Assembly (NCBI GenBank): GCA_964612995.1
Contig: CAZTGE010000024.1
Span: 1 to 39,124, forward strand
Reading direction: 5' to 3'
DNA: 39,124 bases
Origin: SLQH01 sp964612995
GTDB taxonomy: Bacteria > Planctomycetota > UBA11346
In this document: one piece after another, positions 7,436-19,444 of the stretch
Position numbering within the stretch: position 1 is the first letter of the stretch
Layout of the letters: every line of letters starts with the position of its first letter
Translations under genes and position numbers: made by a program
Notes under the pieces: generated by a model
What the model was told of the DNA's origin: nothing
Databases searched by the model: none
The model's input: the letters and a program-made list of their open reading frames with translations, nothing else

Positions 7436-9724
7436 TCAGTTGGACGCTGAATGAAAGCATTGCAGGAAGTCTTGAAACGAAGACGCATGCTCCGATGATG
7501 CCTTGTTGATGTCTTCAAGAGGCACCGCGAGGCGGAATCTCCTTTGGTTGCCGGAGCCGTAGTTGTGGATCTCCTCAAGTACACCATGGGTCAATAGCTG
7601 AGGTAGTGCGCTATCAATGAAGCCCTGACCGCGACCGCCTAGCTTCATGAGCATAACACTCTCACTGATGTGAGTGCTGCGCATGAAATAGCGCACCAGC
7701 TTAGTAACGCAGCCAACAGTCTCGTCGAAATCATCTTCGGATACTTCCTCGGTTATATCATCCTCGCTCACATTCGGGATGTCGAATCCTGCATGCATCA
7801 GTCCCTTCTTGATGTCATTCGGATCCCATGTTTCAACGCCGCGATCGGCATCAGAGATGGAATCTATCGAACAGTCAGAGAGAGACGTGCCCTCGATGGC
7901 GGTTGAGCCATGTAGTCGAATCTGTGTAAATCTGCAATGACTGAAGGAGCATGAATCGAGTGTGGCCAACTCTAGGCTGGTTGCGGCAAAGTAGCAGTCC
8001 GTAAAGGCAATTCCCTTAAGTTTCTTATCTCGCAGACAGTCAACCCCAAACGCTAGACCGGAAATTTGGAACCCGATAACATCACACCCGCTCAGCGCCG
8101 ACAAGAGAAGGCTGCTGGCGTTTTCGTGAGCATGTGAAGCATGGGAATCCATGTTGCAGACATCAAGCAATCCAGCAGCAATGCCTTGCCGCTCATTCGA
8201 ACTGTTGCGTTCAAGACTTAGGATTGCTGCCAAGCGAGTTTGTGTGGGAAGAGGGCCTTTGCGCAGGAGGCGATACACGTCCGTTTTGCTATTTGCTTCT
8301 GTAAACCTAATGAGCTGGCCTATTCCTTCGCCCAGGAAAAACATCCGGAACTCATCGTGGTCGAAAGCCAGTGCTCCGTTTGCATTGGCGGAGGGAACCA
8401 GAAGCGCGTGTCCGCGAACCCTCTCGCGGATTTGCTGCCCCTGAAAGGCTGTCTTTCGCGTAGTTTCACAGAAGTAGTCTGCGACAAATTCAAGATTGTC
8501 GCGCTTTATGAAGTCCAGTTGTGACTCCCACATGGCAATGGCGATCTGCGCGAGAAGCTCGCAGTGTTCGTCGATTGACAACAAAGGACATCCCACGTCG
8601 TTCTCCCCCGATCTGTCGAGCCACTTGTCGTTCGCTTCGCGCTCAATGATGCTGCGAACAAACACAGAGAAGAAGTCAGAGCCGGACTTGTGGAGTAACT
8701 CGAAAAGCGCATCCTGGTCGTTTGTCGAAACAGCTACGTCGACCAGCCTCTTTACTAGAACAGCTCTGGTAAGGAGTGCGTGGTTGGCACCCAATCTTTC
8801 CGATGCTCTGTTGTAGAGCTCAGTTGCAGCCTGAATTTGTCTGTTTCTGCAATAATCCAGGAAATGTTTTCTCTCCCACCGCAATAATTCCAGCTTGGCA
8901 AATCCAACGGAGAGCTTTCTGATGGGATCAAAAAGTTTCTCTTGGGATTTGAGATTCTCGAATTCGAAGTAGGCCTTTCTGGCTGCTAGCAGCATTGATC
9001 CCTGGGATTCGAGTGAATTGACCAGTATTCCCATTGCCGAAAGTGCTTCGCCAGAACTATTCTCGACGAACATCTCTTCAAATCCATCAAATGCGGGAAC
9101 GATAACGCCCATTCGAACAAGTGCAAGAAATGAGGTGTAGTGCAGAAATGGAAAACGATAGCGATTCTGCAGTGCTCCAACAGTAATGTCGTCAAATCGA
9201 AGGAAGTGCCTGCCTCCAAGGGGGATGGGAACCAGGACCCAATCGGATTGATTGTCTGTGAATCTCTGCGCCTGCTTTCTTGCAAGCTCATTGATCAGGG
9301 ATGTCTTGCCTTCCCCAGCGTCGCTGGTGATATACAGGACTGTCGTCTCTAGGGGACTGGGCGCGTCAAGTTCCTTCAGGGTTGCATCAAGGGCATTCTC
9401 GGTGCGTAGGACGTCTTCTGAAGGTGAAGAACTAAGGGTTGGAAGCAGAGTTGCTGACGGGGGGACGAAGTGTTCCGTTCGAGGGACTGTGTCTCTCAGA
9501 CGTGTCGCTAGTAGGCGAAGCTTGGCCAATCTCTCCAGTATCCACTTGTTTGCAGGAAGAACGGCGCCGTCCACGTCGATGAAAACGTCGCCGGATCGCA
9601 TGGAAATGCGCGCCTGGATTAGATCGCCGTTCACTGATATCAGAATCTGGTCTCGCTCAAACTCGATGTCGGTTCCAGGATCTGCGAACGTTGTGACAAT
9701 GGCCTTGAAATCTTGAATCTGCAT
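7436..9724 (-). CDS. STAND/NACHT-like ATPase with C-terminal pentapeptide-like repeats
   Basis: 762 residues from ATG 9724, two bases after the stop of the NYN gene; the longer frame upstream is that gene in another frame. Visible: a 130-residue N-terminal region beginning MQIQDFKAIVTTFADPG; a P-loop SDAGEGKTSL near residues 134-143; a Walker B-like VIVPAFDGFEEMF near 208-220, whose D-G-F-E-E resembles NACHT proteins; a long helical middle; then a run of five-residue-like repeats (IAFTDCYFAATSLELA, LDSCSFSHCRFTQIRL) at roughly 570-640; and an acidic linker before a final winged-helix-like segment (LPQLLTHGVLEEIHNYG, RFRLAVP). This is the layout of a signal-sensing STAND NTPase. DNA here is visibly more A/T-rich than the flanking hsdR and mcrB, suggesting separate origin. 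The exact family is not recognised. Confidence 0.7.
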   Translation of the reverse strand: MQIQDFKAIVTTFADPGTDIEFERDQILISVNGDLIQARISMRSGDVFIDVDGAVLPANKWILERLAKLRLLATRLRDTVPRTEHFVPPSATLLPTLSSSPSEDVLRTENALDATLKELDAPSPLETTVLYITSDAGEGKTSLINELARKQAQRFTDNQSDWVLVPIPLGGRHFLRFDDITVGALQNRYRFPFLHYTSFLALVRMGVIVPAFDGFEEMFVENSSGEALSAMGILVNSLESQGSMLLAARKAYFEFENLKSQEKLFDPIRKLSVGFAKLELLRWERKHFLDYCRNRQIQAATELYNRASERLGANHALLTRAVLVKRLVDVAVSTNDQDALFELLHKSGSDFFSVFVRSIIEREANDKWLDRSGENDVGCPLLSIDEHCELLAQIAIAMWESQLDFIKRDNLEFVADYFCETTRKTAFQGQQIRERVRGHALLVPSANANGALAFDHDEFRMFFLGEGIGQLIRFTEANSKTDVYRLLRKGPLPTQTRLAAILSLERNSSNERQGIAAGLLDVCNMDSHASHAHENASSLLLSALSGCDVIGFQISGLAFGVDCLRDKKLKGIAFTDCYFAATSLELATLDSCSFSHCRFTQIRLHGSTAIEGTSLSDCSIDSISDADRGVETWDPNDIKKGLMHAGFDIPNVSEDDITEEVSEDDFDETVGCVTKLVRYFMRSTHISESVMLMKLGGRGQGFIDSALPQLLTHGVLEEIHNYGSGNQRRFRLAVPLEDINKASSEHASSFQDFLQCFHSASN

Positions 9725-9726
9725 GC

Positions 9727-10448
9727 CTACAGCTCGCTTTCGAGTAGAGTTTGTGGACCAGGCGGAAATGAAGCCCTGGGGCATCCTGGCTTGGGATGGA
9801 ACCGCATTGCAACACCTTTGTTCAAAATAACTGTTCGCAATGGAGGCAGGAAGTCATCGTCGCCACTTATAAGGCAAATTGCGCCGCTGCTCTTGGCCCC
9901 AGAGAAGATCAGGTCGCAAGAAAGCATCGTATCAACAATCTTTTGCTCGTTGCGATAAATAAGATTTGAGCAAGTGGCGCCGCATTCATCTTTGGGACAA
10001 TTGCCAGTCTTGATGAATTTGCGCACAATAGGCAGGATGCACTCTGCGTCCGAGCAACCCACGCTGGCCGGTGATTGAACTCGGACATTATGAGGCCGCC
10101 CCTTTCTTCGATATGTGTTGAACAAATGATGCCCGGGCTCCTGGATGAGCGATAGGGCAAGCTCTGCATTGGTGGAAATGGAGCGAATTGCGCCTGGGTC
10201 TTTCATGGGAATTCGAATCACGACTGGAAAGTCATCGAGCAGCTCTTTTGTGACTGCCTGGGCCAGCGGGGTGATGTCTGAGCCCTCGTACCATCCGCCA
10301 TACACCCGGACCTCACACTTGAAGCGAAGGCCATCTTCTGAAAACGGGAACTTGTTTAGCGCGCGCGTCACGACATCCAATAACCCGGTCTGCTTCTGGG
10401 TTGGCAGAAGGTTATCGTAGTCGATGAAAAGCAGGAGGGTTGGAATGC

Positions 10449-10452
<4 letters not shown>
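9727..10452 (-). CDS. NYN/PIN-like nuclease-domain protein
   Basis: 241 residues from GTG 10452, which overlaps the hsdR stop as GTGA; an ATG at 10479 would give nine more residues but a longer overlap. The N-terminus IPTLLLFIDYDN carries the first acidic motif of NYN (LabA/PIN-like) domains, and the C-terminal half has KIVDTMLSCDLIF and AICLISGDDDFLPPLR, the second and third acidic motifs of that metal-dependent ribonuclease fold. Between them is a cluster CSDAEC...CPKDECGATC of five cysteines that might bind zinc. NYN proteins act as endoribonucleases in several RNA-processing and defence settings. Its stop lies two bases before the STAND ATPase start, so the two genes probably form a sensor/effector pair; that pairing is inferred from position only. 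Confidence 0.75.
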
Positions 10453-13648
<3,196 letters not shown>

Positions 13649-13649
<1 letters not shown>

Positions 13650-13831
13650 CAGGTGGCATCCTGGAGTAAGGCGAGGTTACCCGGTGCGTTTACGCCACTT
13701 GAAGAAACGATCCGGATCTTGTTTCTGGCCCTCGACTCCGGAAGATTCGTCCAGCTCGGCTGCCAAGCGTAGCAGGAGTTACGGAGCCGTCCTCGCAAGG
13801 GGCGGCTTCTGCCTTTGGCGTCTGTCGCCAT
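13649..13831 (-). pseudogene. Small gene, probably frameshifted, between the 304-aa gene and hsdR
   Basis: A 60-codon frame starts at ATG 13831 (TAATG with the preceding stop) and ends at a TGA sharing a base with the hsdR ATG, so it fits the operon spacing. Yet its second half (WTNLPESRARNKIRIVSSSG) is less protein-like than the alternative frame, which reads LLRLAAELDESSGVEGQKQ, then DPDRFFKWRKRTG and TAA at 13679-13677. Joining the first 18 codons (MATDAKGRSRPLRGRLR) to that frame across a one-base change near 13780 would give a coherent product of about 51 residues with an RELLLRLAAELDESSG helix and a basic tail. I infer a single-base deletion, or a sequencing error, rather than a programmed shift. 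I do not recognise the family. Confidence 0.45.
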
Positions 13832-14745
13832 TATGCCTCCCCCGTGATGGCATCCAAGGACGTCAGGGTGTAGCGCGGGCGGCCCTGGCCGACCTGCATC
13901 ACGTTCAATTGCACGCGGACGGGCTTGTGCAACCACAGCCGATTGATCTGGTCGGGATCTTCAACCTCCAGGTCAACCTTCCCCTTGATGAGACCCACAT
14001 TGTCGGCCTGCTGGAACTCAAAGGTTCGGCTGCTCGGCAGCACGCCTTGGAATTCACCTCGGTATTCCTCTTGGCGTTCCTGGATGTTCTCATCCTTCAG
14101 CCGCTCGCAGGCAGCTTGGATCTGATCGACGCTGTCATAGCGGAAGAATTTATCGCCGTATTCCAGTCCGCACCACGCCTGTTGTTGCGCCATGAATTCC
14201 AAGAACTCCCGCACTTTCTTGACTGCCCGCGGATGAACCTCCTCGATGACTTCGGCCATATCGTCATCGCTGCCTTCGGCGCTGCGCCGGAACAACGCTT
14301 CGATCTTGGTCATGGCAACCGCTGCAGGTTCCGGTGCATCAAGAAACGTTGGCTCCCTGGCTGGTAGTTCGAATTCAAACCCGAACGAGCCGATCGCCGT
14401 GCCGGTGATCAGCAACTGGCGCTTGTCCCGATTGGGAATCGGCCCCATGTAGTGCAGGCTTTCGCTGAGACTTGCGACCACTGCCGCGAAGGCATCGGCG
14501 AACGCTCCGGCAGCCTTGCTGCCGAAGTCGGCGGCAATGCCGTGGCTGCCGAATACGGGTTTGCCACGGAAAGTCAGCTTGGCCCTGGAAACGGTCTGCT
14601 CGGGCAGGGCTGCCAGTTCTGCTTTAACCGAGGCGAGGCGCGATTCCAGGCTCATGCGATCGATCACGTGATCTTCTGGAATTCCAGCCAACAAGCGCTC
14701 CAGCTCAGTGATTTCAGAGGCAAGCGAGAGGCGTAAGTCAATCAT
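13831..14745 (-). CDS. Uncharacterised 304-residue protein paired with the DUF6932-like gene
   Basis: I do not recognise a named family. The first 50 residues (SLASEITELERLLAG, then SLESRLASVKAELAALPE) form two heptad-like helices that look like a coiled-coil hairpin. The middle contains RAKLTFRGKPVFGSHGIAA and LHYMGPIPNRDKRQLLITG, followed by an acidic stretch (EGSDDDMAEVIEE) and a C-terminal region with alternating charged strands (KGKVDLEVEDPDQI, KPVRVQLNVMQVGQGRPRY). No catalytic signature or membrane segment is apparent. The ATG at 14745 overlaps the stop of the DUF6932-like gene by 8 nt, so the pair is translationally coupled. A role as partner or target of that putative nucleotidyltransferase is inference from position. 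Confidence 0.8.
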   Translation of the reverse strand: MIDLRLSLASEITELERLLAGIPEDHVIDRMSLESRLASVKAELAALPEQTVSRAKLTFRGKPVFGSHGIAADFGSKAAGAFADAFAAVVASLSESLHYMGPIPNRDKRQLLITGTAIGSFGFEFELPAREPTFLDAPEPAAVAMTKIEALFRRSAEGSDDDMAEVIEEVHPRAVKKVREFLEFMAQQQAWCGLEYGDKFFRYDSVDQIQAACERLKDENIQERQEEYRGEFQGVLPSSRTFEFQQADNVGLIKGKVDLEVEDPDQINRLWLHKPVRVQLNVMQVGQGRPRYTLTSLDAITGEA

Positions 14746-15319
14746 CAGAAGATCCTCCGATCCGATTCAGCAAGTGACGCGCTTCTGCGTCGTGCATGGG
14801 GTCCAGGTCTACCTGGACAAAACCCTTCCACAGACCATCGCGCCGATGTGACCACATGCTGTACCAATACGAAACCCGACCCGCCATGAGCGTATCCAGC
14901 GGATTGCCGAGCATGATAAAAAAGGCGTCCATAAAAAAGCTGTTCTTGATGGACGGTCGATCAAACAGATCGGCATGGTTATGTGCCAGCGTTCGTTGGT
15001 CCATCCCTGGGGGCAGGTGGTAAAACGTCACCACATCCAAGTCGCGGGGTGAGCGATTTTCCAAGGATTCGACCTGCTCTAGAAAACTACCGTCCAGCCA
15101 TTGAAAACCCGCCGTCAGTCCAGCCTGATGGAGTGCGGCTCGGAAGCGTAGCAAACCATCGAGAATGGCCCGGCGCTCAGGTGAAGTGGCAAAGCGTTCG
15201 CAGAAGGTGCTCAGGCTGACCACGTAGGGCGAGCGATCAGGGCTATGTCCCGGCTGGCCTGGGCGGATCGGCGGCACAACGCCAGCACTGGTCCATGCGG
15301 GAATGGCGGCAGTGGTCAT
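14738..15319 (-). CDS. DUF6932-type protein, nucleotidyltransferase-like
   Basis: 193 residues from ATG 15319, chosen because AGAGGA lies 7 nt ahead of it; an ATG at 15406 would extend it back into hsdS. The sequence PYVVSLSTFCERFATSPERR, LLRFRAALHQAG and GFQWLDGSFLEQVE matches what I recall of the DUF6932 family. WLDGSFLEQVE followed by SPRDLDVVTFYHLP fits the nucleotidyltransferase-fold signature GS...DxD (here DLD), with a possible third acidic residue in FVQVDLDP. Proteins of this fold can act as toxins or as modifiers of tRNA or proteins in toxin-antitoxin pairs, but no activity is known to me for this family. It lies 55 nt after hsdS and overlaps the 304-residue gene. Confidence 0.75.
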   Translation of the reverse strand: MTTAAIPAWTSAGVVPPIRPGQPGHSPDRSPYVVSLSTFCERFATSPERRAILDGLLRFRAALHQAGLTAGFQWLDGSFLEQVESLENRSPRDLDVVTFYHLPPGMDQRTLAHNHADLFDRPSIKNSFFMDAFFIMLGNPLDTLMAGRVSYWYSMWSHRRDGLWKGFVQVDLDPMHDAEARHLLNRIGGSSDD

Positions 15320-15374
15320 GGGTGAATCCTCTGGAGAGCAGCGGTCAGGGGAAGGCGGAGGGTGGGGCGGTGGG

Positions 15375-16682
15375 TCATAGCGCGCGCTCCAGGATGCGAT
15401 CGACATCGGGGACGCGGAGTTCGCCGGAAATGAGTTTGGGGAGGAGGGTGTCGCGGAGGGTTGACAACGTTTCGGATTCTTCTGACCGCACCTTGGTGCC
15501 TGCGAACATTGGGCCTACCATTTTGCCGAATGACTGCCATATCGATAGCTCATGGGGCGAGGCAACTGAATATGCGGCCACTGAGTCTGCTTGCGCTCGC
15601 TGACGCCCCGATGTCCCGGTCATGCTTCGTATGGTGTGCTGCCGGAAGTCCTTATCTCGGGCCAGGAGGTAACTAAATTCAGGAGGCACGGGCTCCTTCG
15701 ATCGCATGACGATGTATTCGGTGGAACCCCAGGCCACTTGGTCAGCATCAAGACACTGAATGAAGGCCGTTTTCCCGTTCTCCAGACATGGAGTAATTCT
15801 GGCCATCAAGGTGTCGCCGTTGCGGAAGCGCATGCCGCTGCCAAAGGCCCGTTGCACTGGTGCTGATGGCCATGAGCCCTGTGTTGGCAAGGAGGCCATA
15901 TCCAAATATGGCGCGACGGTGTTTTTGCTCAGTCGCTCGGTGGGGTTGAATTCGATCAGGTCGCTGACGGGAGATCGATGCCAGCCGTTGGGGATGCCTT
16001 CGCTATCCAGTGCATCCGGAAACAAATCCCACAGATGCTTGGGCAGGTAGGGTTCCTGGCCGGCCATTTTGGCGCGGGTGGGGCCGAAGGCGACGAACCA
16101 GTCGTGGAAGAGCGCCCTGGCCATGGCCTCCAGGGTCTCGTTCTTGCGTCGGTTCAGTTCGATCTTGTCGTCGAGCGTGCCGAGGATGTGGGCGATGGCG
16201 CGTTGTTCATCTATCGGGGGTCGTCTGAAGTCATAATTGAGAACAGCATCCTTGGTAAGCATCAAAACCGTTGTGCCCTTGGCGCAGGCGATAATGCGCT
16301 GACGATACGCGGGCGACTTGAGCAGATAAAACAAGAATTCCTGCTCAATTCCTCCGATATTCGTTACTATATATAGGTTTGTTGCTGCGATAGGGCGCTT
16401 CTTCGCAAGACAGGCCGTGACAATAGCAGGCGCGCCAAGGGTAATTCTGTTTTGTGTGACATCTCTCGTGGCAATGACAATGTCACTCTCTCTTAGGCGG
16501 TGGTTGTCGCGGTAGGTGCCCCCATAATATTTCAGGCCTGACATCTGCATGCGCTCATTGGGTGAGACGCACCCCATTGTTACCAATGGGATGCCATCCG
16601 GATCAAACTTGTCAGCCTCGTATGACAAGCCACCATGCAGTTGAATATGGTCGCCAAGCCGCGTCGGTTGCCAATCATTCAT
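15375..16682 (-). CDS. hsdS: Type I restriction enzyme, specificity subunit HsdS
   Basis: 435 residues from ATG 16682, overlapping the hsdM stop by 8 nt (ATGAATGA). HsdS sets the bipartite target sequence. The usual plan is visible: first target-recognition domain starting WQPTRLGDHIQLHGGL, ending in the conserved PPIDEQRAIAHILGTLDDKIELNRR helix region (given here only as a landmark at about residues 160-185), a central linker RALFHDWFVAFGPT, a second recognition domain (GWHRSPVSDLIEFNPTE onward), and the distal helical repeat SETLSTLRDTLLPKLISGEL. Both halves look full length. No phase-variable repeat or recombination site is seen in the gene. Confidence 0.95.
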   Translation of the reverse strand: MNDWQPTRLGDHIQLHGGLSYEADKFDPDGIPLVTMGCVSPNERMQMSGLKYYGGTYRDNHRLRESDIVIATRDVTQNRITLGAPAIVTACLAKKRPIAATNLYIVTNIGGIEQEFLFYLLKSPAYRQRIIACAKGTTVLMLTKDAVLNYDFRRPPIDEQRAIAHILGTLDDKIELNRRKNETLEAMARALFHDWFVAFGPTRAKMAGQEPYLPKHLWDLFPDALDSEGIPNGWHRSPVSDLIEFNPTERLSKNTVAPYLDMASLPTQGSWPSAPVQRAFGSGMRFRNGDTLMARITPCLENGKTAFIQCLDADQVAWGSTEYIVMRSKEPVPPEFSYLLARDKDFRQHTIRSMTGTSGRQRAQADSVAAYSVASPHELSIWQSFGKMVGPMFAGTKVRSEESETLSTLRDTLLPKLISGELRVPDVDRILERAL

Positions 16683-18615
16683 TGAAGCCAAGCTCCCCAA
16701 GATTCACCGCAATCGCCTGATCCAACCGCGCAGCCTCCCCCTGCTGCGCCCGCAACTGCGCCGCCAAGCGTCCCATCTTCTCCGCAAACCCCTCGCCGTC
16801 TTCCTCAAGCTCCTCCGCCCCCACATACCGCCCCGGCGTCAGCACATGACCATGCTTGCGGATGTCCTCCAGCGTGGCGCTCTTGCAGAACCCCGGCACA
16901 TCGGCATATGCCGGCTGTCCGCTCTCCCCACGCCAGGCATGGTAAACCTCTGCTATCCGCTGAATCTCCTCCGGTGACAATTCCCGTCGCGTCCGATCAA
17001 CCAAAGCCCCCATCTTCCGCGCATCAATGAACAACACCTCGCCGCGCCGATCCCGCCAACCCTTGCCGGGATTTTTGTTCCGCGCCAAAAACCACAGACA
17101 GGCCGGGATCTGCGTTGAATAGAAGAGCTGCCCCGGCAGGGCCACCATGCAGTCGACGATGTCCTTTTCGGCCATCTCGCGCCGGATATCACCCTCGCCC
17201 GATTGGTTCGATGACATCGAACCATTGGCCAGCACCACGCCAGCGGTGCCGTTAGGTGCAAGGTGATGGATGATGTGCTGCAGCCAGGCGTAGTTGGCGT
17301 TACCCGCTGGTGGCACGCCGTATTTCCAACGCACATCCTCGCGCAGACGATCGCCGCCCCAGTCGGAGATATTGAAGGGCGGATTGGCCATGACGAAGTC
17401 GGCCTTCAGTGGCGCGCCATCGGGGCCGCGCTGGCGGGCGAACTCGTCTTTATGGAAGCTGCCGTCGTTGTTCCAGAAGATCTTGGCGTCGATGCCGCGC
17501 ACGGCGAGGTTCATCATCGCCAGGCGCCAGGTGGTGTAGTTGGATTCCTGGCCGTAGATGGCGACATCGCCGACGCGCCCGCCGTGGGCCTCGACGAACT
17601 TCTCGGACTGCACGAACATGCCACCGGAGCCGCAGCAGGGGTCGTAGATGCGCCCGGCGATGCCACGCGCCGGATCGGGCAGGGGTTCGAGCATCTCCAC
17701 AAGCACCTGCACCACCGAGCGCGGGGTGTAGAACTCGCCACCGCGCTTGCCTTCGGCACCAGCGAACTGGCCGAGGAAGTATTCATACACCCGGCCCAGC
17801 ACGTCGCGGGCGCGGTCAGAGCTGTCGCCCATGGCGATCTTGGAGATCAGGTCGATCAATTCGCCGAGCATGATCTTGTTGAGTGCCGGGCGACCGTAGT
17901 CCTTGGGCAGTACGCCCTTCAGGCCCTCGTTCTCTTTCTCGATGGCGCGCATGGCGTCGTCGATCAGGGTGCCGATGGTGGGTTGCTTGGCGTTGGCCTT
18001 CAGGTGCGACCAGCGCGCCTCCTTGGGCACCCAGAACACATTCTCGGCAAGATATTCGTCTTTGTCCTCGGCGGCCATTGCATCTTCGGCCAGCAGGGCC
18101 TGATGCTTGGCCTCGAAGGCGTCGGAGATGTATTTCAGGAAAATCAGACCCAGGGCGACATGCTTGTAGTCGGAGGGCTCCATGTTGCCGCGCAGCTTGT
18201 CGGCGGCCTTGAAGAGATCGGCCTCGAAACCGAGAGTGGCCGATGAGGCGGTAGACGTTGCTGATTCCATAGAGACCTTCGATGGTTTCGGTTTGGCTGA
18301 TGTACCTGGGCGCGCTGGCTTGGGGGACGCGGTGCGGGTCTGCCGCTGCGGTTTGGCTCCGGCGAGAATGCGATCCACCAGGGTCTGCTTGTCCCGACCG
18401 GTCGTATCCAGCCCCATCGCCGCGCAGACGGCGACCAGCTCGTCACGCTTCAGTTCGGCCAGGATGGCCGCGGCCCCCAGCTTGCGGTAGCGGGTGAAGG
18501 CGTCGATCAGCTCGTCCTTGGAGCGGCGCGGCCCGCTAACGGAAAGCGCATCGGCCAGCTCGCGCAGGCGGCTGGCTGTCAAGGTGTCCAAAATAGCAGC
18601 TTTCGGGGAAGCCAT
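16675..18615 (-). CDS. hsdM: Type I restriction enzyme, methylase subunit HsdM, with an N-terminal SAP-like extension
   Basis: 646 residues from ATG 18615, which shares a base with the HTH gene's stop. N6-adenine methylase: HsdM N-terminal helical domain from about residue 128 (LGFEADLFKAADKLRGNM), SAM-binding motif DPCCGSGGMF at 325-334, catalytic motif NPPFN at 411-415, then the C-terminal region. The first about 85 residues are extra relative to a typical HsdM: two short helix-turn-helix-like units (TASRLRELADALSVSGPRR with SKDELIDAF, then LKRDELVAVCAAMGLDTTGR with KQTLVDRIL) resembling SAP or Rho-N modules that bind nucleic acid. A Pro/Lys/Ser-rich linker joins them to the methylase. Intact and probably functional. 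Confidence 0.95.
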   Translation of the reverse strand: MASPKAAILDTLTASRLRELADALSVSGPRRSKDELIDAFTRYRKLGAAAILAELKRDELVAVCAAMGLDTTGRDKQTLVDRILAGAKPQRQTRTASPKPARPGTSAKPKPSKVSMESATSTASSATLGFEADLFKAADKLRGNMEPSDYKHVALGLIFLKYISDAFEAKHQALLAEDAMAAEDKDEYLAENVFWVPKEARWSHLKANAKQPTIGTLIDDAMRAIEKENEGLKGVLPKDYGRPALNKIMLGELIDLISKIAMGDSSDRARDVLGRVYEYFLGQFAGAEGKRGGEFYTPRSVVQVLVEMLEPLPDPARGIAGRIYDPCCGSGGMFVQSEKFVEAHGGRVGDVAIYGQESNYTTWRLAMMNLAVRGIDAKIFWNNDGSFHKDEFARQRGPDGAPLKADFVMANPPFNISDWGGDRLREDVRWKYGVPPAGNANYAWLQHIIHHLAPNGTAGVVLANGSMSSNQSGEGDIRREMAEKDIVDCMVALPGQLFYSTQIPACLWFLARNKNPGKGWRDRRGEVLFIDARKMGALVDRTRRELSPEEIQRIAEVYHAWRGESGQPAYADVPGFCKSATLEDIRKHGHVLTPGRYVGAEELEEDGEGFAEKMGRLAAQLRAQQGEAARLDQAIAVNLGELGFNE

Positions 18616-18824
18616 CAGTTGCTTTCCCCGCCGCTGCCGTCCTGGCTGTCTGAGGCCCCACCCGACCGCATCCACTCGTCGATTTCCGTCAGCTTGAAGC
18701 GCCAGACCCGCCCGGCCTTGGTCGCCGGCATGCCCTTCTTGGCGATCCAACGATGGACGGTGTCCTCGGCCACCTGGAGGTGTTTGGCGACGTCTTGCAG
18801 GGTTACCCAGGGTTCAACGGTCAC
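18615..18824 (-). CDS. Excisionase/MerR-like helix-turn-helix protein, first gene of the defence operon
   Basis: 69 residues from a GTG at 18824, with GAAGGA 8 nt ahead. The sequence WVTLQDVAKHLQVAEDTVHRW with IAKKGMPATKAGRVWRFK and LTEIDEWMRSG is the small winged helix-turn-helix domain found in excisionases and many operon-encoded regulators. A short acidic/Ser tail follows. Its stop overlaps the hsdM start by one base (TGATG). Because it leads the operon it may control expression of the restriction genes, or help the methylase be made first, as controller proteins do in other restriction systems; this is inference. Confidence 0.85.
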   Translation of the reverse strand: MTVEPWVTLQDVAKHLQVAEDTVHRWIAKKGMPATKAGRVWRFKLTEIDEWMRSGGASDSQDGSGGESN

Positions 18825-19054
18825 TGGCGGGTCCTTCGGCAGGGAACAAACGGGGTCATATGCGACCCGATCAGAAGAGGGCGGATGTCGATCGGCTCGA
18901 ATGTAGGTGTTGTAGGTGGCGCAAGCAAGAGCCGGAGCGCAGGTGCAGACCCCGGTGGACCCAGCATTGACGCCGGATCAATGTATAGTATGAACTGAAC
19001 GAACCACGAGCTCGGGGTTGCCAGCGCGGCGCCTCTGGCCCAGAAGGATGGACT
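18825..19054. promoter_or_regulatory. Divergent control region between the defence operon and the XRE regulator
   Basis: A non-coding 230 bp separates the minus-strand GTG at 18824 from the plus-strand ATG at 19055. The only A/T-rich patch (CAATGTATAGTATGAAC, 18979-18995) is the natural place for -10 elements in either direction. Beside it lies TTGACGCCGGATCAA (18967-18981), with TTGA/TCAA ends inverted about a GC core, a possible operator half-pair. On the plus strand TTGACG and TATAGT are only 11 bp apart, too close for a standard sigma-70 promoter, so I do not call a specific promoter. No other gene fits here. Confidence 0.35.
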
Positions 19055-19417
19055 ATGGCAGGCAACCCGGCCTTCGGGGAGCGGATCAGGACGCTGCGGG
19101 AGCTGAGGAAGGCCGAGAACCCGGCCTTCTCCCTGCGGCAGTTTGCGGAGCGGGTGGGGATCAGTGCCACCTTTCTCAGCAAGGTGGAGCGCGGGGAGTT
19201 CGATCCGCCGGCGCCCGACAAGATCAAGCGCATGGCCGAGGAGCTGGGGCAGGATGCCGACGAGCTGCTGGCCCTGGCCGGGCGGGTGGATCCCGACCTG
19301 AACGACATCATCAAGCAGCAGCCCAAGGAGATCGCCGACTTTCTTCGCACCGCTCAGGGGGTTTCGCCTGAGAAGCTGCGCCAGCTCACCGATCAATTGC
19401 GCCGCGATAAGCAGTAG
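19055..19417 (+). CDS. XRE-family transcriptional regulator
   Basis: 120 residues from ATG 19055 with AGAAGGA 8 nt upstream. The first about 70 residues are a Cro/C1-type DNA-binding domain: RIRTLRELRKAE, SLRQFAERVGISATFLSKVERG with the recognition helix, then PDKIKRMAEELGQDADELL. The tail QPKEIADFLRTAQGVSPEKLRQLTDQL is the conserved C-terminal helix seen in regulators encoded next to ImmA/IrrE metallopeptidases. Exactly such a peptidase gene begins 27 bp downstream but is broken. Regulators of this sort usually repress their own promoter and that of a mobile element; here the divergent target would be the defence operon. With the peptidase lost, proteolytic relief of repression may no longer be available. 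Confidence 0.88.
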   Translation: MAGNPAFGERIRTLRELRKAENPAFSLRQFAERVGISATFLSKVERGEFDPPAPDKIKRMAEELGQDADELLALAGRVDPDLNDIIKQQPKEIADFLRTAQGVSPEKLRQLTDQLRRDKQ

Positions 19418-19444
19418 GTGCGCAGCCCCCGAGCGACGAGGTCC

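Noticed and set aside
18967..18989. Sigma-70 promoter TTGACG...TATAGT on the plus strand ahead of the XRE gene
   Set aside because: The spacing is only 11 bp (13 bp if TAGTAT is used), too short for a standard promoter; kept only as part of the control region.
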